DNA from: Triticum aestivum | Lineage: Eukaryota > Streptophyta > Magnoliopsida > Poales > Poaceae | Assembly: GCF_018294505.1 (NCBI RefSeq) | Contig: NC_057795.1 | Coordinates: 521,425,184 to 521,489,183, forward strand | Direction of reading: 5' to 3' | DNA: 64,000 bases | Shown here: one piece after another, positions 45,572 through 56,728 of the stretch | How positions within the stretch are numbered: position 1 is the first letter of the stretch | Layout of the letters: each line of letters begins with the position of its first letter | The notes under the pieces: generated by a model | Told to the model about the DNA's origin: nothing | Seen by the model: only the letters and a program-made list of their open reading frames with translations | The model's database searches: none | Position numbers and translations under genes: made by a program

Positions 45572-46363
45572 CTAGCCCTCATCGTCGTCGGAGGTCTTGG
45601 AGGCAGCCGCGTCGGAGAGCATCTTCTGGATCCGCTCCATCGTCGCCGCCTCGATGTTCCGCTCCACGCGGTCCCTGTTGTAAGACTCGAAGAACTCCTT
45701 GTTCTCCTTCTCCAGCTCTTTCCACACTGCCAGTAAGGTCCATTTTAGTGATCACACCTCTCTTACATCGTCTTACATATATTCACATGAAATGACATAA
45801 GAAGTGGAGCACTATTCTAGCTAGCTAGTGTAATCTACCCGCCGGCAAAAGATTGTGCAGACAGTTAATAAACGTGGTCTGCGAAGAATCAAGTCAATTT
45901 GAGCTGAAGCTGCTAGCATGCAGATATTTCCTTTTATGCGTCTAAATATGATAGCATCATAGCATGAAGACCTAATTAGTCAGGACGTATGTGCTTTGCC
46001 CAAACGGCTGGGGCAAAACCCCTTTGTCGAAAAATACACCCCATACTATATGCTTTCGCGGTACTTGCATGCAGTAAGGAAGATATACCAGTGGCAGTGA
46101 CGACCGGGTTGATCTTGGCATGCTTCTCCAGGGCCTCCATGCACCCCTCCTTGTTGAGGTTGAAGCAAATGCACTTCTCTATCAGATGGTGCACCTGGAA
46201 TCAATCAATTAATGGCAACGCACAAAGATTCTAATTACAACCTAGCTAGGTAGCATCACCTGATGGACATCCATGCACATCCGATCTATGGGCGCTTATA
46301 GAAATAATAAACGCTAGCTACACATACCATTCTGATGTAGGAAGCCGAGGATGAGTCGCCCAT
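45572..46363 (-). CDS. Small plant-specific protein of unknown function (PF09713 / A_thal_3526-type)
   Basis: Three exons on the minus strand: 46363-46328, 46194-46089 and 45726-45572. Introns are GT-AG, and the open frame gives 98 residues. The protein starts MGDSSSASYIRM. It continues with the family core HHLIEKCICFNLNKEGCMEALEKHA and VVTATVWKELEKENKEFF, followed by a charged tail ending SDDDEG. I recognise the core as the small plant domain annotated 'uncharacterised plant-specific domain TIGR01589 / PF09713'. Its role is unknown; the short helical core suggests a protein-binding module. There are no signs of damage. Its start is supported by the splice joining exactly at RM|VHHLIEKC. Confidence 0.85.
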
Positions 46364-46670
46364 GGTGGATGAACTTGGAAGGCAGGTGCCGTGCTGACGC
46401 CAAGTAGAACCAACGGGATAGACTGATAGAGTGGTGGTAGCTGTGGGCGCAACGAAGGCTGGCGATGAGGTAGAAATAGGGGAGGCGGGGGAGGGGGACG
46501 TGGAAGGGTTGGCACGTGGGCGCCGCCTCCCCATTGGCGGAGAGGTGGACGGGCAGATTTTTCCGGGCCCGCGCCTCGCTCTCGCCTGCTCTTCTGTGGC
46601 TGGAGAGTGTGGGCGAATGGCGCCGATCGGCCGGGCGACCCCGGCCGGCTATGGCGCTGAAACTTCACCG
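46364..46670 (-). promoter_or_regulatory. 5' flank of the small plant-specific gene
   Basis: A GC- and pyrimidine-rich leader (CCTCCCCATTGG, CCGGGCCC) precedes the ATG. ORFs crossing it on both strands look like composition effects. The flank ends where the tandem duplication at 46671 begins. Confidence 0.35.
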
Positions 46671-47053
46671 TTTCCTCCTTGGCTTCTAGCCTGCAGCTCC
46701 TGTGCTCGTGGCCTTTTTACTTGGATAGAAATTAACGGCTTGTAGTATGTCATTTCTTCCTCTCTTTTCTCTCTCTCAAAACTGTGAAAAATTCAGGTTT
46801 GACAGGGCTCGTCATCCGCGTTCCATCGTGTCTATTAGGCCTACGTGTGCTTCTAAAGGGAAGGAGCTGAGTTGACTTCCGAGACAACACAAAGGTCCGA
46901 CGTATGGTGCTAATGAACTTCGACGTGCCACTGCCGACACACGCCCCATGTTACTTACTTTGACTCAATTTGGTCAGACTTAAGTTCTTTTTCTTTTCCT
47001 TCTTGTGAGGAGACCCGAGTTCTTTCCTCACCAGAAAAAAAGACCTTAATCAT
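46671..47053. repeat. Copy 1 of a 370-bp tandem duplication
   Basis: The block TCCTTGGCTTCTAGCCTGC ... AGACCTTAATCATC is repeated at 47149-47515 with many small changes. Both copies share TTTTTACTTGGATAGAAATT, TCTATTAGGCCTACGTGTG and GACACACGCCCCATGTTAC. No gene was recognised in it. Confidence 0.85.
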
Positions 47054-47148
47054 CCACTCCTTCCGTCTGAAAATACTTGTCATCAAAATGGATAAAAGGG
47101 GATGTATCTAGACGTACTTTAGTTCTAGGTACATCTTTTTTTATCCAC
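47054..47148. mobile_element. Truncated Stowaway-like MITE between the duplicated copies
   Basis: The left terminal sequence CTCCTTCCGTCTGAAAATAC followed by TTGTCATCAAAATGGATAAA is that of a common Triticeae Stowaway MITE. The matching inverted right end is missing. The second duplication copy begins exactly where the MITE stops. Confidence 0.6.
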
Positions 47149-47515
47149 TTTCTTCCTTGGCGTCTAGCCTGCGGCTCCTGTGCTCCTGGTCTTTTTACTT
47201 GGATAGAAATTAACGGCTGGCATATGTCATTTCTTCCTTTTTTTCTCTCTCTCTCTCAAAACAGGGCTCCTTGTCTACCTTTCATCGTGTCTATTAGGCC
47301 TACGTGTGTTTCTAAAGGGAAGGAGCTCAGTTGATTTCCGAGACAACACAAAGGTCGACGTATGGTGCTAATGAACTTCGATATGCCACTGCCGACACAC
47401 GCCCCATGTTACTTACTTTGACTCAATTTGGTTCAGACTCAAGTTCTTTTTCATTTCTTTTTTGTGAGGAGACCTGAGTTCTTTTCTCACCAGAAAAAAA
47501 AAGACCTTAATCATC
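47149..47515. repeat. Copy 2 of the 370-bp tandem duplication
   Basis: This is a direct copy of 46671-47053. It lacks a short stretch (AACTGTGAAAAATTCAGG region) present in copy 1. Confidence 0.85.
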
Positions 47516-47915
47516 TATGTATTCCAATAGTGCTTTTGTTGGACTCTACCGTGAAAATTTCCTTTCTAGCAACCGGTAGGAGCGAGGAGCTCCGCATTTT
47601 CATTGAATAGTTGAATCGGGCCTTTCTTGGTCGTTTGAAAAAAGGAGCCCCACATTTTCATTACTAAGAAATTAGGCGAAAACTAGATAAAAATCATATG
47701 CCACAAGTACAAACCAAGCAAACTATGACAAAAGGAAAAAAAATTGGCCAAAAAGGCACAAACATATTAGTAGACAAAAACGCACCGCCAATACATATAG
47801 ACAACATAAACAAGAACTAAGTCACGCACTCTGCCGCAAGCGGACTCATGTGCATCAACTCTCACCGAACAAGACGCAAAAACAACCCCTACATACATAG
47901 CTATGTCTAGCATTG
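47516..47915. other. Intergenic sequence, possible LINE 3' debris
   Basis: There are two similar phrases, GGAG(C)TCCGCATTTTCATT (47588) and GGAGCCCCACATTTTCATTA (47645). Read on the minus strand they resemble ends of LINE-type repeats. No coding is seen. Confidence 0.3.
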
Positions 47916-47923
47916 ACCCCAGT

Positions 47924-48221
47924 TAGTCCTGGCCATGGGAAGCCCAGCCCAGCCGGCCCGGCCCGGCCCGGCCCCCGGGCCGGGCTTGGGCCTAGTTTTT
48001 TAGCCCGAAGGCTGGGCCGGGCCGGACCCGGGCCCGTCATTTTTGCAGTTTTCTGAAGGCCGGGCCAGGCCGGCCCGAAGCCCGATGGGCTTTTAGGTGT
48101 TCGGGCCGGGCTCGGGCCCAAAAACACAAGCCTGATGGCCGGGCCGGGCCTGGGTTTTTAGTGTCGGGCTTGGCTAGGCCCAGCCCGAAGCCCGGCCCGG
48201 CCGGAGGTTTGGCCAGGTATA
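47924..48221. mobile_element. GC-rich hAT-type MITE, 298 bp
   Basis: The termini are TAGTCCTGGCCA and, inverted, TATACCTGGCCA, flanked by accccagt (47916-47923) and accccagc (48222-48229), seven of eight matching. The interior is almost wholly GGCCCGG / CCGGGCC words, highly self-complementary and able to fold. The 8-bp duplication and TA start fit hAT. Confidence 0.8.
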
Positions 48222-48229
48222 ACCCCAGC

Positions 48230-48686
48230 CATGAGGAGAAGAGAAGACACGGTCGATCAAGAGAAGCACCCTAGGTACACCACTTGCAAAACATAAGGGA
48301 TGCAAAATCCCAACTCACCTTGCACCACTGATGAAGTACCCATAGCAACGGCATGACACTGTGCCCCCTACCAAGCAGGCTAGATTGGGCATGGCCCGTG
48401 CCACATAGCAAAAGAGAATCCTGATACCTACAACCGATTAGAAGTCGCACCATCACACAACAACCGTGCACCGCACCACAACTGCCCCATGGAAAAATAA
48501 AAAGAAGGTGGGATAAGCTGATCTAGGTCTTTCAAGGTGGGATGAAGATGGATATTTGCTTCTTCTTGTTACTATGAGATATACAATTAAGCTGTTTCAT
48601 GTACATTCTAGAGAGAGGAGAATTAAAGCAGACAAGTCCCATGATAGTTAGCACGGAGTAGTACTGATCTTATTAAAGTTTTCTTC
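48230..48686. other. Intergenic sequence, no gene seen
   Basis: Low-complexity-free DNA without coding signal. ORFs are short and on both strands. Confidence 0.35.
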
Positions 48687-48846
48687 TACTCCCTCTGTTC
48701 CTAAATATAAGACATTTTAGAGATTCCAATATAAACTGCATATGGAGCAAATAGTAAATCTATACTCTAAAATATGTCTATATACATCCGTATGTAGCCC
48801 GTATTGAAATCCCTAAATGATCTTATATTTAGAAATGGAGGAAGTA
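48687..48846. mobile_element. Stowaway MITE
   Basis: The ends are CTCCCTCTGTTCCTAAATAT and, inverted, CTTCCTCCATTTCTAAATAT, with TA at both borders. The interior has TAAATCTATACTCTAAAATA. It belongs to the same group as the MITE in the metal transporter intron. Confidence 0.9.
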
Positions 48847-49570
48847 GTCTGTATGTATTCTCCAGGTGCATATTTGGTACTCATCTGACCCTTTTTAGCT
48901 CATCACTTTTTAAAGTTTAAATTCATTGGTCGAACCAAGGGCCGGAGGGTGACAGAATTGCATTGTAAAGACCACACCCTTTTTCCGATAGAGATCATAA
49001 AGAGAGTGCATGATTAGATGTTGCGTGGTTGCAGACCACAAGCGTACTACAGATTCGGACGCCGCAGAAGAACCGACATAGCTATCTCCCGAAGGAGAAC
49101 ATGGCCCACCGCGCAGTGACCAAAGATCAAGTCCCATATCGCGTGGTGGCCCACCTAACCAAAATGTAGCCAACCGCTGGCCAGAAACAGATCCCGGATC
49201 TATGGAAGACCCCAGGAACGGACGTACGTACTCGGGGAGAATTAAGGAGATGGCAAAAAAAGAGAAAAACGAAGAATGCGGAAGAAGAAGAAAATATACG
49301 ACCTAAAATGTTCACTCCTAGCTAGCTAGCCAAGTCCAATGATGGATCCACGATTATTCTACGATCTATACTAGTACAAGTGTGCAACGATCTGCGTGAT
49401 GCGGTAGAGTGGCAATGCATTGCCTGTCCTCGTCGGGCAGGCGTTAATTGCACCAGATACAAAAGGCCTTAAATGCACTGAGGTTGACCATGAACAGCCC
49501 GTGGATAACGTCCGGGCATGCATGAGCTCGTAGGAAGGCGCAACGACCATGGATGGGATGGGATGCATGG
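48847..49570. other. Intergenic sequence, no gene seen
   Basis: Only short, unrelated ORFs. CTAGCTAGCTAG-type words near 49318 and a GGATGGGATGGGATGC run at 49551-49566 are the only notable strings. Confidence 0.35.
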
Positions 49571-49589
49571 TGCATCAGGCAATTGAATC

Positions 49590-50218
49590 AAGCTCAGCCT
49601 TGTAAATAGTTCCTCTCATATGTGTCCCCTAACCCTAGGAGCCTAGGGTAAAATCTCCCCTCTCTAGGTTTCATCGGCGAGCCTGTGGATTTGTCTCCCC
49701 CCTGCCTGCCGCTTCGATGGCCGGTGGCGGGGAGGGGAATCTTGTCCAGTACCTCGCTCTGGTTAATAACTCAGTTAGAGTTTTTTAGTCCTTGCAGGTG
49801 CGGCACTAGGGCGGATGGCGGCACTTCTTCTTCAAGTTTGTCTTCCGGCTCGGATCCTCCTCGAGTTTGTTCGTCTGAACATAGTCGACGGAGCTCCGGC
49901 TTAGACTCCTGTCATCTCCTTGGAATTGTGAGGTTAGGGTTTCTCTCATGTGGTGAGATTTGGTGGCAGGTGCTTCATATCTATGCAAGGTTCAACTCCG
50001 GCTCCAGGGTGCTGGCCCTTAGAGGCATGTGCATGAAGACTTCCCGGGTATTATCAACAAGGTCAAGCCGGCTCCGGTAGGGGAGCGGCGACAACGGAAC
50101 GTCGTGGCGGTAGTGCTTTTCGGTGGTCTCGGAATTGATGTAATTTTTATTATGTTTGAGATGCTCTGTACGTTCGATGAACTTTTACAGTGGATATGAT
50201 CCTTTTCGCAAAAAAAAA
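49590..50218 (+). mobile_element. Retroposed sequence with poly(A)-like tail, LINE/SINE-type debris
   Basis: A GC-richer stretch with CCCTAACCCTAG, CGGTGGCGGGGAGGGG and TTAGGGTTTCTCTC words ends in CCTTTTCGCAAAAAAAA (about 50198-50216). This end looks like the 3' terminus of a non-LTR retroelement. ORFs are short and show no known domain. Class and exact left end are uncertain. Confidence 0.4.
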
Positions 50219-52155
50219 TTTAAAAAAATTACCCGCTAAAAAAAGCTATCTTAAAAAATATGCCTTGTAATTAAATGTTCAACGGACTAGGTGAAAGTGA
50301 AACTACTCTGTACATTTGCAAATATTTCATTTAATTTATAAAATTATAGTACAATTTTAGAAGGACGATGGGCCTACCGTTTTCGGGTAGAAAAACGGAA
50401 TAGATGAAACGAGGCGGACCGACATGGATATTCTACCTGCGTTCACGAAAGGGGGATAGGGTAATCCACACTTCCGTCAGCAGCAGGAAGTATCTCCTGA
50501 TCGCTGGAGCGTGACATGGCACAAACTGATTGGCCTCCTGAATTGCATGCGGGGAGGGCAAATAATAATTGGCCTGTGACACACAGGAACAATGCAGCAC
50601 GTACTACAGTCGTACCTCACGTACTGACCGCTGGCTGCTGCAAAATGGGCGCGCCTACAATTGGCCGGTTCCACTCATTCGATTCACGCCACCAATATGC
50701 ATGGCCGGACCAGGAAACAATTACCACGAGCTGTACCATCTTTTGGCAAATAGTACGCGGACAGTGTTAGCCTAAGTACATGTTTAGTCAAAGCCACATA
50801 AGACCATGGAGGCGGGATCAATGTCAAGTTCGTAACAACTCTGCCGGGGATACTAGAAGACAGTGGCAAAATTTGCAAGACAAAGTGAATCAGATGTAGT
50901 TGAGTGGAGGAGTGCTAATTTGTGCAGTCGGTTGTCTTCTTTCCCAATATCCTATCAGAAACAGGTGTTTAGTGGAGGAGCAACAGTGTGCTGGACAATT
51001 TGGAACACTCACAATGTTGCTCCGCTTCAGGCAGAAGTTTCATGAAGATCCTGCAACGGTTGTGTTTAATCTATCTGGTCACATTTGGCATTTCATCCCG
51101 GACAATGTTGTAGAAGGAACAAAGAGCGAAGAAGTTTCAAAGAGTGCGCAGAGATGCATGGTCAAACTGATGATCCCGGAGGCTCCGTCGAAGAGAAGGA
51201 TCATGGGGCGATGATTCCCCTAGGGTGGCCTTTCAGCATTATATGCTTGTTCTGTGGTTGATAATGCTCCCCTAATGCACTTTTGTTTCTATGCTATCAC
51301 ATGCTGAGCTAGTGTTGGCTGTATTGTAGATATGCGTAGAAACTAGGAACGTATGTCACTTTACTTTCGGTTAAATTCATGCACCGGCGTTTTATCCCAA
51401 AGTCTAAACTATGGACAAGAGCATGCAAAATATAGTAGTATTTCATTAGTTGTGGCGTAAAATAATCTAGGAGTGCTTCGAATAAGGTAGGGTTAGCTAA
51501 TATCGCGTGTGTTTGCTACAATCTACGACCTGATTTCCAACAAATAACAAGAGCTAGTACTAGGCCACTAGCAGCAGGCAAGAATCAGGGAATGCTCGAA
51601 TGGACTTTTCACCTACTTGATACGATCGACGATACATGCATGCGCGTGATCCCCTCTGCACCTCAGCCCAGGGAATGGGATACATGAACATGCTGACGCG
51701 TGAGATCGATCTCGTATTCTCATCGTCTACCTGATCCTATCCGATCCGTGGTATCCACCGTCCCCGAGCACGACGCATTGTGGATCACAAGTCGACGATC
51801 GATTGATCGATCGACGCCGCGGCTTGCTAGCTCCGAGGGATCGGCCGGCGCGCGCCAGACAAGGGACCTGAGGACATGCAGGAGTCCGGCCAAGAGCTAG
51901 CTACCTAGATTGTTTCGCTAAAGCTAGTGTACGTGTAGCGCGGTGACATCCCGGCCACACGTCGGAGGCAAGATTATTCCACCCGGCCGGGCCAGTGGCG
52001 CTATGGTAGCAGCGCGTATCTAGCGGCACGCGCGCGTGCGTGGTGCAGTGTACCTATACAATAGGCTATACCTCTTTTTTTTTTTGCGGAAACAATAGGC
52101 TATATCTCACCTCTCGTATTGGGAGCTTGTCGTTAACCGGTGGTGGCACAAGGAA
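50219..52155. other. Intergenic sequence with one unassigned ORF
   Basis: The only ORF of note is 50900-51214 (+, 104 codons, containing FHEDPATVVFNLSGHIWHFIP). I do not recognise it, and it has no neighbours that help. It could be a degenerate gene fragment. 51660-51960 is GC-rich with GATCGATCGATCGACG words. No other signal. Confidence 0.3.
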
Positions 52156-52294
52156 TTGGACACGGATCCTCTGACGTAGCCAACCCTGACTTTCACTGCC
52201 TTTCGATCATTGACAGGTGGGCCCGCGTTTAGTGGGACCCATGCGTCAGTCTCTCAATGGCAGGACAACCCACGTCAGGGGATCCTCGTCCCAA
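52156..52294. mobile_element. Small foldback (MITE-like) element
   Basis: Inverted ends TTGGACACGGATCCTCTGACGT (52156-52177; 22 bp) and, on the other strand, TTGGGACGAGGATCCCCTGACG (ending at 52294) enclose about 95 bp. The core GGATCC(T/C)CTGACGT is nearly perfect. A GGAA repeat occurs on both sides, but the target duplication is not clear, so the superfamily is undecided. Confidence 0.55.
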
Positions 52295-53019
52295 GGAATT
52301 AGGGTTATTGCTCCTCGTTGAAACACCTCTAAGATTATTCGTACATGCAGGTACATTCTCTGAATCCAAGATTCAATAAATTATGAAGTAACTCTCACAA
52401 CTAAGAATTATAATATTTTTTTCCGAAGAATCTTCTCCGCAACATCAATCTTTGCATGATGGAATACTTTAGCTTGGATTGGAGCATCACTACTGTTACT
52501 TGTTCACGTGCACGACTTGATTACCAATAAAGATTTCTGTAATCCCCTTGAGTTGCCCATTCAAAAAGATTTCAACTCTACAAAAAATCAAACCACTAGC
52601 ATAAAATCTCATTAGATCCGAATAATCGGCTCTATGAAGACATAGGCTTCTCTTTCTCCACGGCACCGCAACAAAAAATTGGAGTAATTATTCAAAAAAG
52701 ACTTGATGACTGCTAGATGTTGACGAAGACTATAATTTCGAATATCAGAGGTCCCCCACCTCCTAACGCTAAAACATCTAAAGACGATGGGACAAAAAAA
52801 TCCTTACGACGACTGCTAGAATTCTTTTGCTTTCGCCTCCTTGCGACAGCGGGTTTCCTTTCTCCTCTTGTGCATAGCGTCGTGGATCAACTTGTGTATG
52901 TAGTTTAGGATAGGCATATATGCGGTGATCAATCTCCAAATCATTCAAATTATAGGTTGAGTATATAAGCAATTTTTCAATTTAGTTAATCCAAAAATAA
53001 ATCATGAGCATGACGTAAA
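52295..53019. other. Intergenic sequence left of the Copia element
   Basis: No gene or repeat recognised. The last 5 bp (53015-53019, gtaaa) should be one copy of the Copia target duplication. Confidence 0.35.
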
Positions 53020-54742
53020 TGTTGGGGAACGTTGCAGAAAATTAAAAATTTTCCTACGGTTTCACCAAGATCCATCTATGAGTTCATCTAAGCAACGAGT
53101 CATGGGAGAGAGATTGCATCTACATACCACTTTGTAGATCGCGTGCGGAAGCGTTCGAGAGAACGGTGATGATGGAGTCGTACTCGCCGTGATTCAAATC
53201 ACCGATGACCAAGTGCCGAACGGACAACACCTCTGCGTTCAACACACGTACGGAGCGGATGACGTCTCCTCCTTCTTGATCCAGCAAGGGGGAAGGAGAG
53301 GTTGATGACGATCCAGCAGCACAACGGCGTGGTGGTGGATGCAGCAGAACTCCGGCAGGGCTTCACCAAGCTGCTGCGGGAGGAGGACGAGGTGTAGCAG
53401 GGGAGGGAGGCACCAAGACACGAGGGTGCGGCTGCCCTCCCCCCTGCCCTCCTTTATATAGGCCCCCAGGGGGGGAGCCGGCCCTGGGAGATGCAATCTT
53501 CCAAGGGGGCGGCGGCCAGGGGGGTGGAGTGCCCCCCAAGGCAAGTGGTGCGCCCCCCCACCTAGGGTTTCCAACCCTAGGCGCAGGGGGGCCCAAGGAG
53601 GGGCGCACTAGCCCACTAGGGGCTGGTTCCCCTCCCACTTCAGCCCACGGGGCCCTCCGGGATAGGTGGCCCCACCCGGTGGACCCCCGGGACCCTTCCG
53701 GTGGTCCCGGTACAATACCGGGTGACCCCGAAACTTTCCCGATGGCCGAAACAACACTTCCTATATAGTTTTCTTTACCTCAGGACCATTCCGGAACTCC
53801 TCGTGACGTCCGGGATATCATCCGGGACTCCGAACAACATTCGGTTTGCTGCATACTCATATTCATACAACCCTAGCGTCACCGAATCTTAAGTGTGTAG
53901 ACCCTACGGGTTCGGGAGACATGCAGACATGACCGAGACGGCTCTTCGGTCAATAACCAACAGCGGGATCTGGATACCCATGTTGGCTCCCACATACTCC
54001 TCGATGATCTCATCGGATGAACCACGATGTCGAGGATTCAAGCAACCCCGTATACTATTCCCTTTGTCAGACAGTATGTTACTTGCCCGAGACTCGATCG
54101 TCGGTATCCCAATACCTCGTTCAGTCTCGTTACCGGCAAGTCACTTTACTCGTACCATAATGCATGATCCCGTGACCAGACACTTGGTCACTTTGAGCTC
54201 ATTATGATGATGCACTATCGAGTGGGCCCAGTGATACCTCTCCGTTATCCGGAGTGATAAATCCCAGTCTCGATCCGTGTCAACCCAACAAACACTTTCG
54301 GAGATACCTGTAGTGCACCTTTATAGTCACCCAGTTACGTTGTGACGTTTGGTACACCCAAAGCACTCCTACGGTATCCGGGAGTTACACGATCTCATGG
54401 TCTAAGGAAAAGATACTTGACATTGGAAAAGCTCTAGCAAAACGAACTACACGATCTTGTGCTATGCTTAGGATTGGGTTTTGTCCATCACGTCATTCTC
54501 CTAATGACGTGATCCCGTTGTCAATGACATCTAATGTCCATAGTCAGGAAACCATGACTATCTGTTGACCAACGAGCTAGTCAACTAGAGGCTTACTAGG
54601 GACGTATTGTGGTCTATGTATTCACACGTGTATTACGATTTCCGGATAATACAATTATAGCATGAATAAAAGACAATTATCATGAACAAGGAAATATAAT
54701 AATAATCCTTTTATTATTGCCTCTAGGGCATATTTCCAACAG
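53020..54742 (-). repeat. 3' LTR of the Angela/BARE-like element
   Basis: 1723 bp, TG...CA, with a TATA box (CCTATATAAAGG, minus strand, about 53461-53450). The 398 bp shared with the 5' LTR (53020-53418 region versus 60057-60455) differ by only a handful of substitutions. Confidence 0.9.
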
Positions 54743-54757
54743 TCTCCCACTTGCACT
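54743..54757 (-). promoter_or_regulatory. Polypurine tract
   Basis: Minus strand AAGTGGGAGAC directly abuts the 3' LTR. This is the site that primes second-strand synthesis in Copia elements. Confidence 0.8.
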
Positions 54758-54788
54758 AGAGTCAATAATCTAGTTACATTGTGATGAA

Positions 54789-56500
54789 TCAAACACCCAT
54801 AGAGTTCTGGTGCTGATCATGTTTTGCTCGCGGAAGAGGTTTAGTCAACGGATCTGCGACATTCAGATCCGTATGTACTTTGCAAATCTCTATGTCTCCA
54901 TCTTGAACATTTTCACGGTTGGAGTTGAAATGACGCTTGATGTGCCTGGTCTTCTTGTGAAACCTGGGCTCCTTGGCAAGGGCAATAGCTCCAGTGTTGT
55001 CACAGAAGAGTTTGATCGGCCCCGACGCATTGGGTATGACTCCTAGGTCGGCGATGAACTCCTTCACCCAAATTGCTTCATGTGCTGCCTCCGAGGCTGC
55101 CATGTACTCCGCTTCACATGTAGATCCCGCCACGACGCTCTGCTTGCAGCTGCACCAGCTTACTGCTCCACCATTCAACATATACACGTATCCGGTTTGT
55201 GACTTAGAGTCATCCAGATCTGTGTCGAAGCTAGCGTCGATGTAACCCTTTACGACGAGCTCTTCATCACCTCCATAAATGAGAAACATGTCCTTTGTCC
55301 TTTTCAGGTACTTCAGGATATTCTTGACCGCTGTCCAGTGTTCCTTGCCGGGATTACTTTGGTACCTTCCTACCAAACTTATGGCAAGGTTTACATCAGG
55401 TCTTGTACACAGCATGGCATACATAATAGATCCTATGGCTGAAGCATAGGGGATGACACTCATCTCTTCTTTATCTTTTGCCGTGGTCGGGCATTGAGCC
55501 GAGCTCAATCTCACACCTTGCAGTACAGGCAAGAACCCTTTCTTGGACTGATCCATTTTGAACTTCTTCAAAATCTTATCAAGGTATGTGCTTTGTGAAA
55601 GACCTATGAGGCGTCTCGATTTATCCCTATAGATCTTGATGCCTAATATGTAAGCAACTTCTCCAAGGTCCTTCATTGAAAAACACTTATTCAAGTAGGC
55701 CTTAATGCTGTCGAAGAATTCTATATCATTTCCCATCAAAAGTATGTCATCTACATATAATATGAGAAATGCTACAGAGCTCCCACTCACTTTCTTGTAA
55801 ACGCAGGCTTCTCCATAAGTCTGCATAAACCCAAACACTTTGATCATCTCATCAAAGCGAATGTTCCAACTCCGAGATGCTTGCACCAGCCCATAAATGG
55901 ATCGCTGGAGCTTGCATACTTTGTTAGCATTCTTAGGATCGACAAAACCTTCCAGCTGCATCATATACAGCTCTTCCTTAAGATAACCGTTAAGGAATGC
56001 CGTTTTGACGTCCATCTGCCATATCTCATAATCATAGTATGCGGCAATTGCTAACATGATTCAGACGGACTTAAGCTTCGCTACGGGAGAGAAGGTCTCA
56101 TCATAGTCAATCCCTTGAACTTGCCGATAACCCTTAGCGACAAGTCAAGCTTTATAGATGGTGACATTACCATCCGTGTCCGTCTTCTTCTTAAAGATCC
56201 ATTTGTTTTCTATCGCTCGCCGATCATCGGGCAAGTCAGTCAAAGTCCATACTTTGTTTTCATACATGGATTCTATCTCGGATTGCATGGCTTCTAGCCA
56301 TTTGTTGGAATCTGGGCACGCCATTGCTTCTTCATAGTTCGAAGGTTCACCGTGTCTAACAACATGATTTCCAGGACAGGGTTGCCATACCACTCTAGTG
56401 TGGAATGTGTCCTTGTGGACCTACGAAGTTCAGTAGCAACTTGATCCGAAGTACCTTGATCATCATCATTAATTTCCTCTCCAGTCGGTGTAGGAACCAC
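54789..56500 (-). pseudogene. Copia reverse transcriptase and RNase H region
   Basis: This is the C-terminal half of the Copia polyprotein. The open stretch 56057-54789 (422 codons) holds QMDVKTAFLNGYL, the polymerase motif YVDD (LILYVDDILLMGND), IGSIMYAMLCTRPD and the RNase H segment CEAEYMAASEAAHEAIW to CDNTGAIALAKEP. Upstream, 56500-56058 contains the linker and the start of the RT domain in changed frames. In-frame stops occur just before 56057 and near 56145. The region is therefore a decayed part of the same polyprotein gene as 56729-58753. Confidence 0.9.
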
Positions 56501-56728
56501 AGGAACATTTTCCTGAGCTGCACTACTTTCCGGGTCAAGAGGTAGTACTTCATCGAGTTCTACTTTCCTCCCACTTACTCCTTTCGAGAGAAACTCTTTT
56601 TCCAGAAAGGATCCGTTCTTGGCAACAAAGATCTTGCCTTCGGATCTAAGGTAGAAGGTATACCCAATGGTTTCCTTAGGGTATCCTATGAAGACGCATT
56701 TTTCCGACTTGGGTTCGAGCTTTTCAGG

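Noticed and set aside
47930..48220. GC-rich region as a CpG island or gene promoter
   Set aside because: Terminal repeats and an 8-bp target duplication show it is a MITE; no gene starts next to it.
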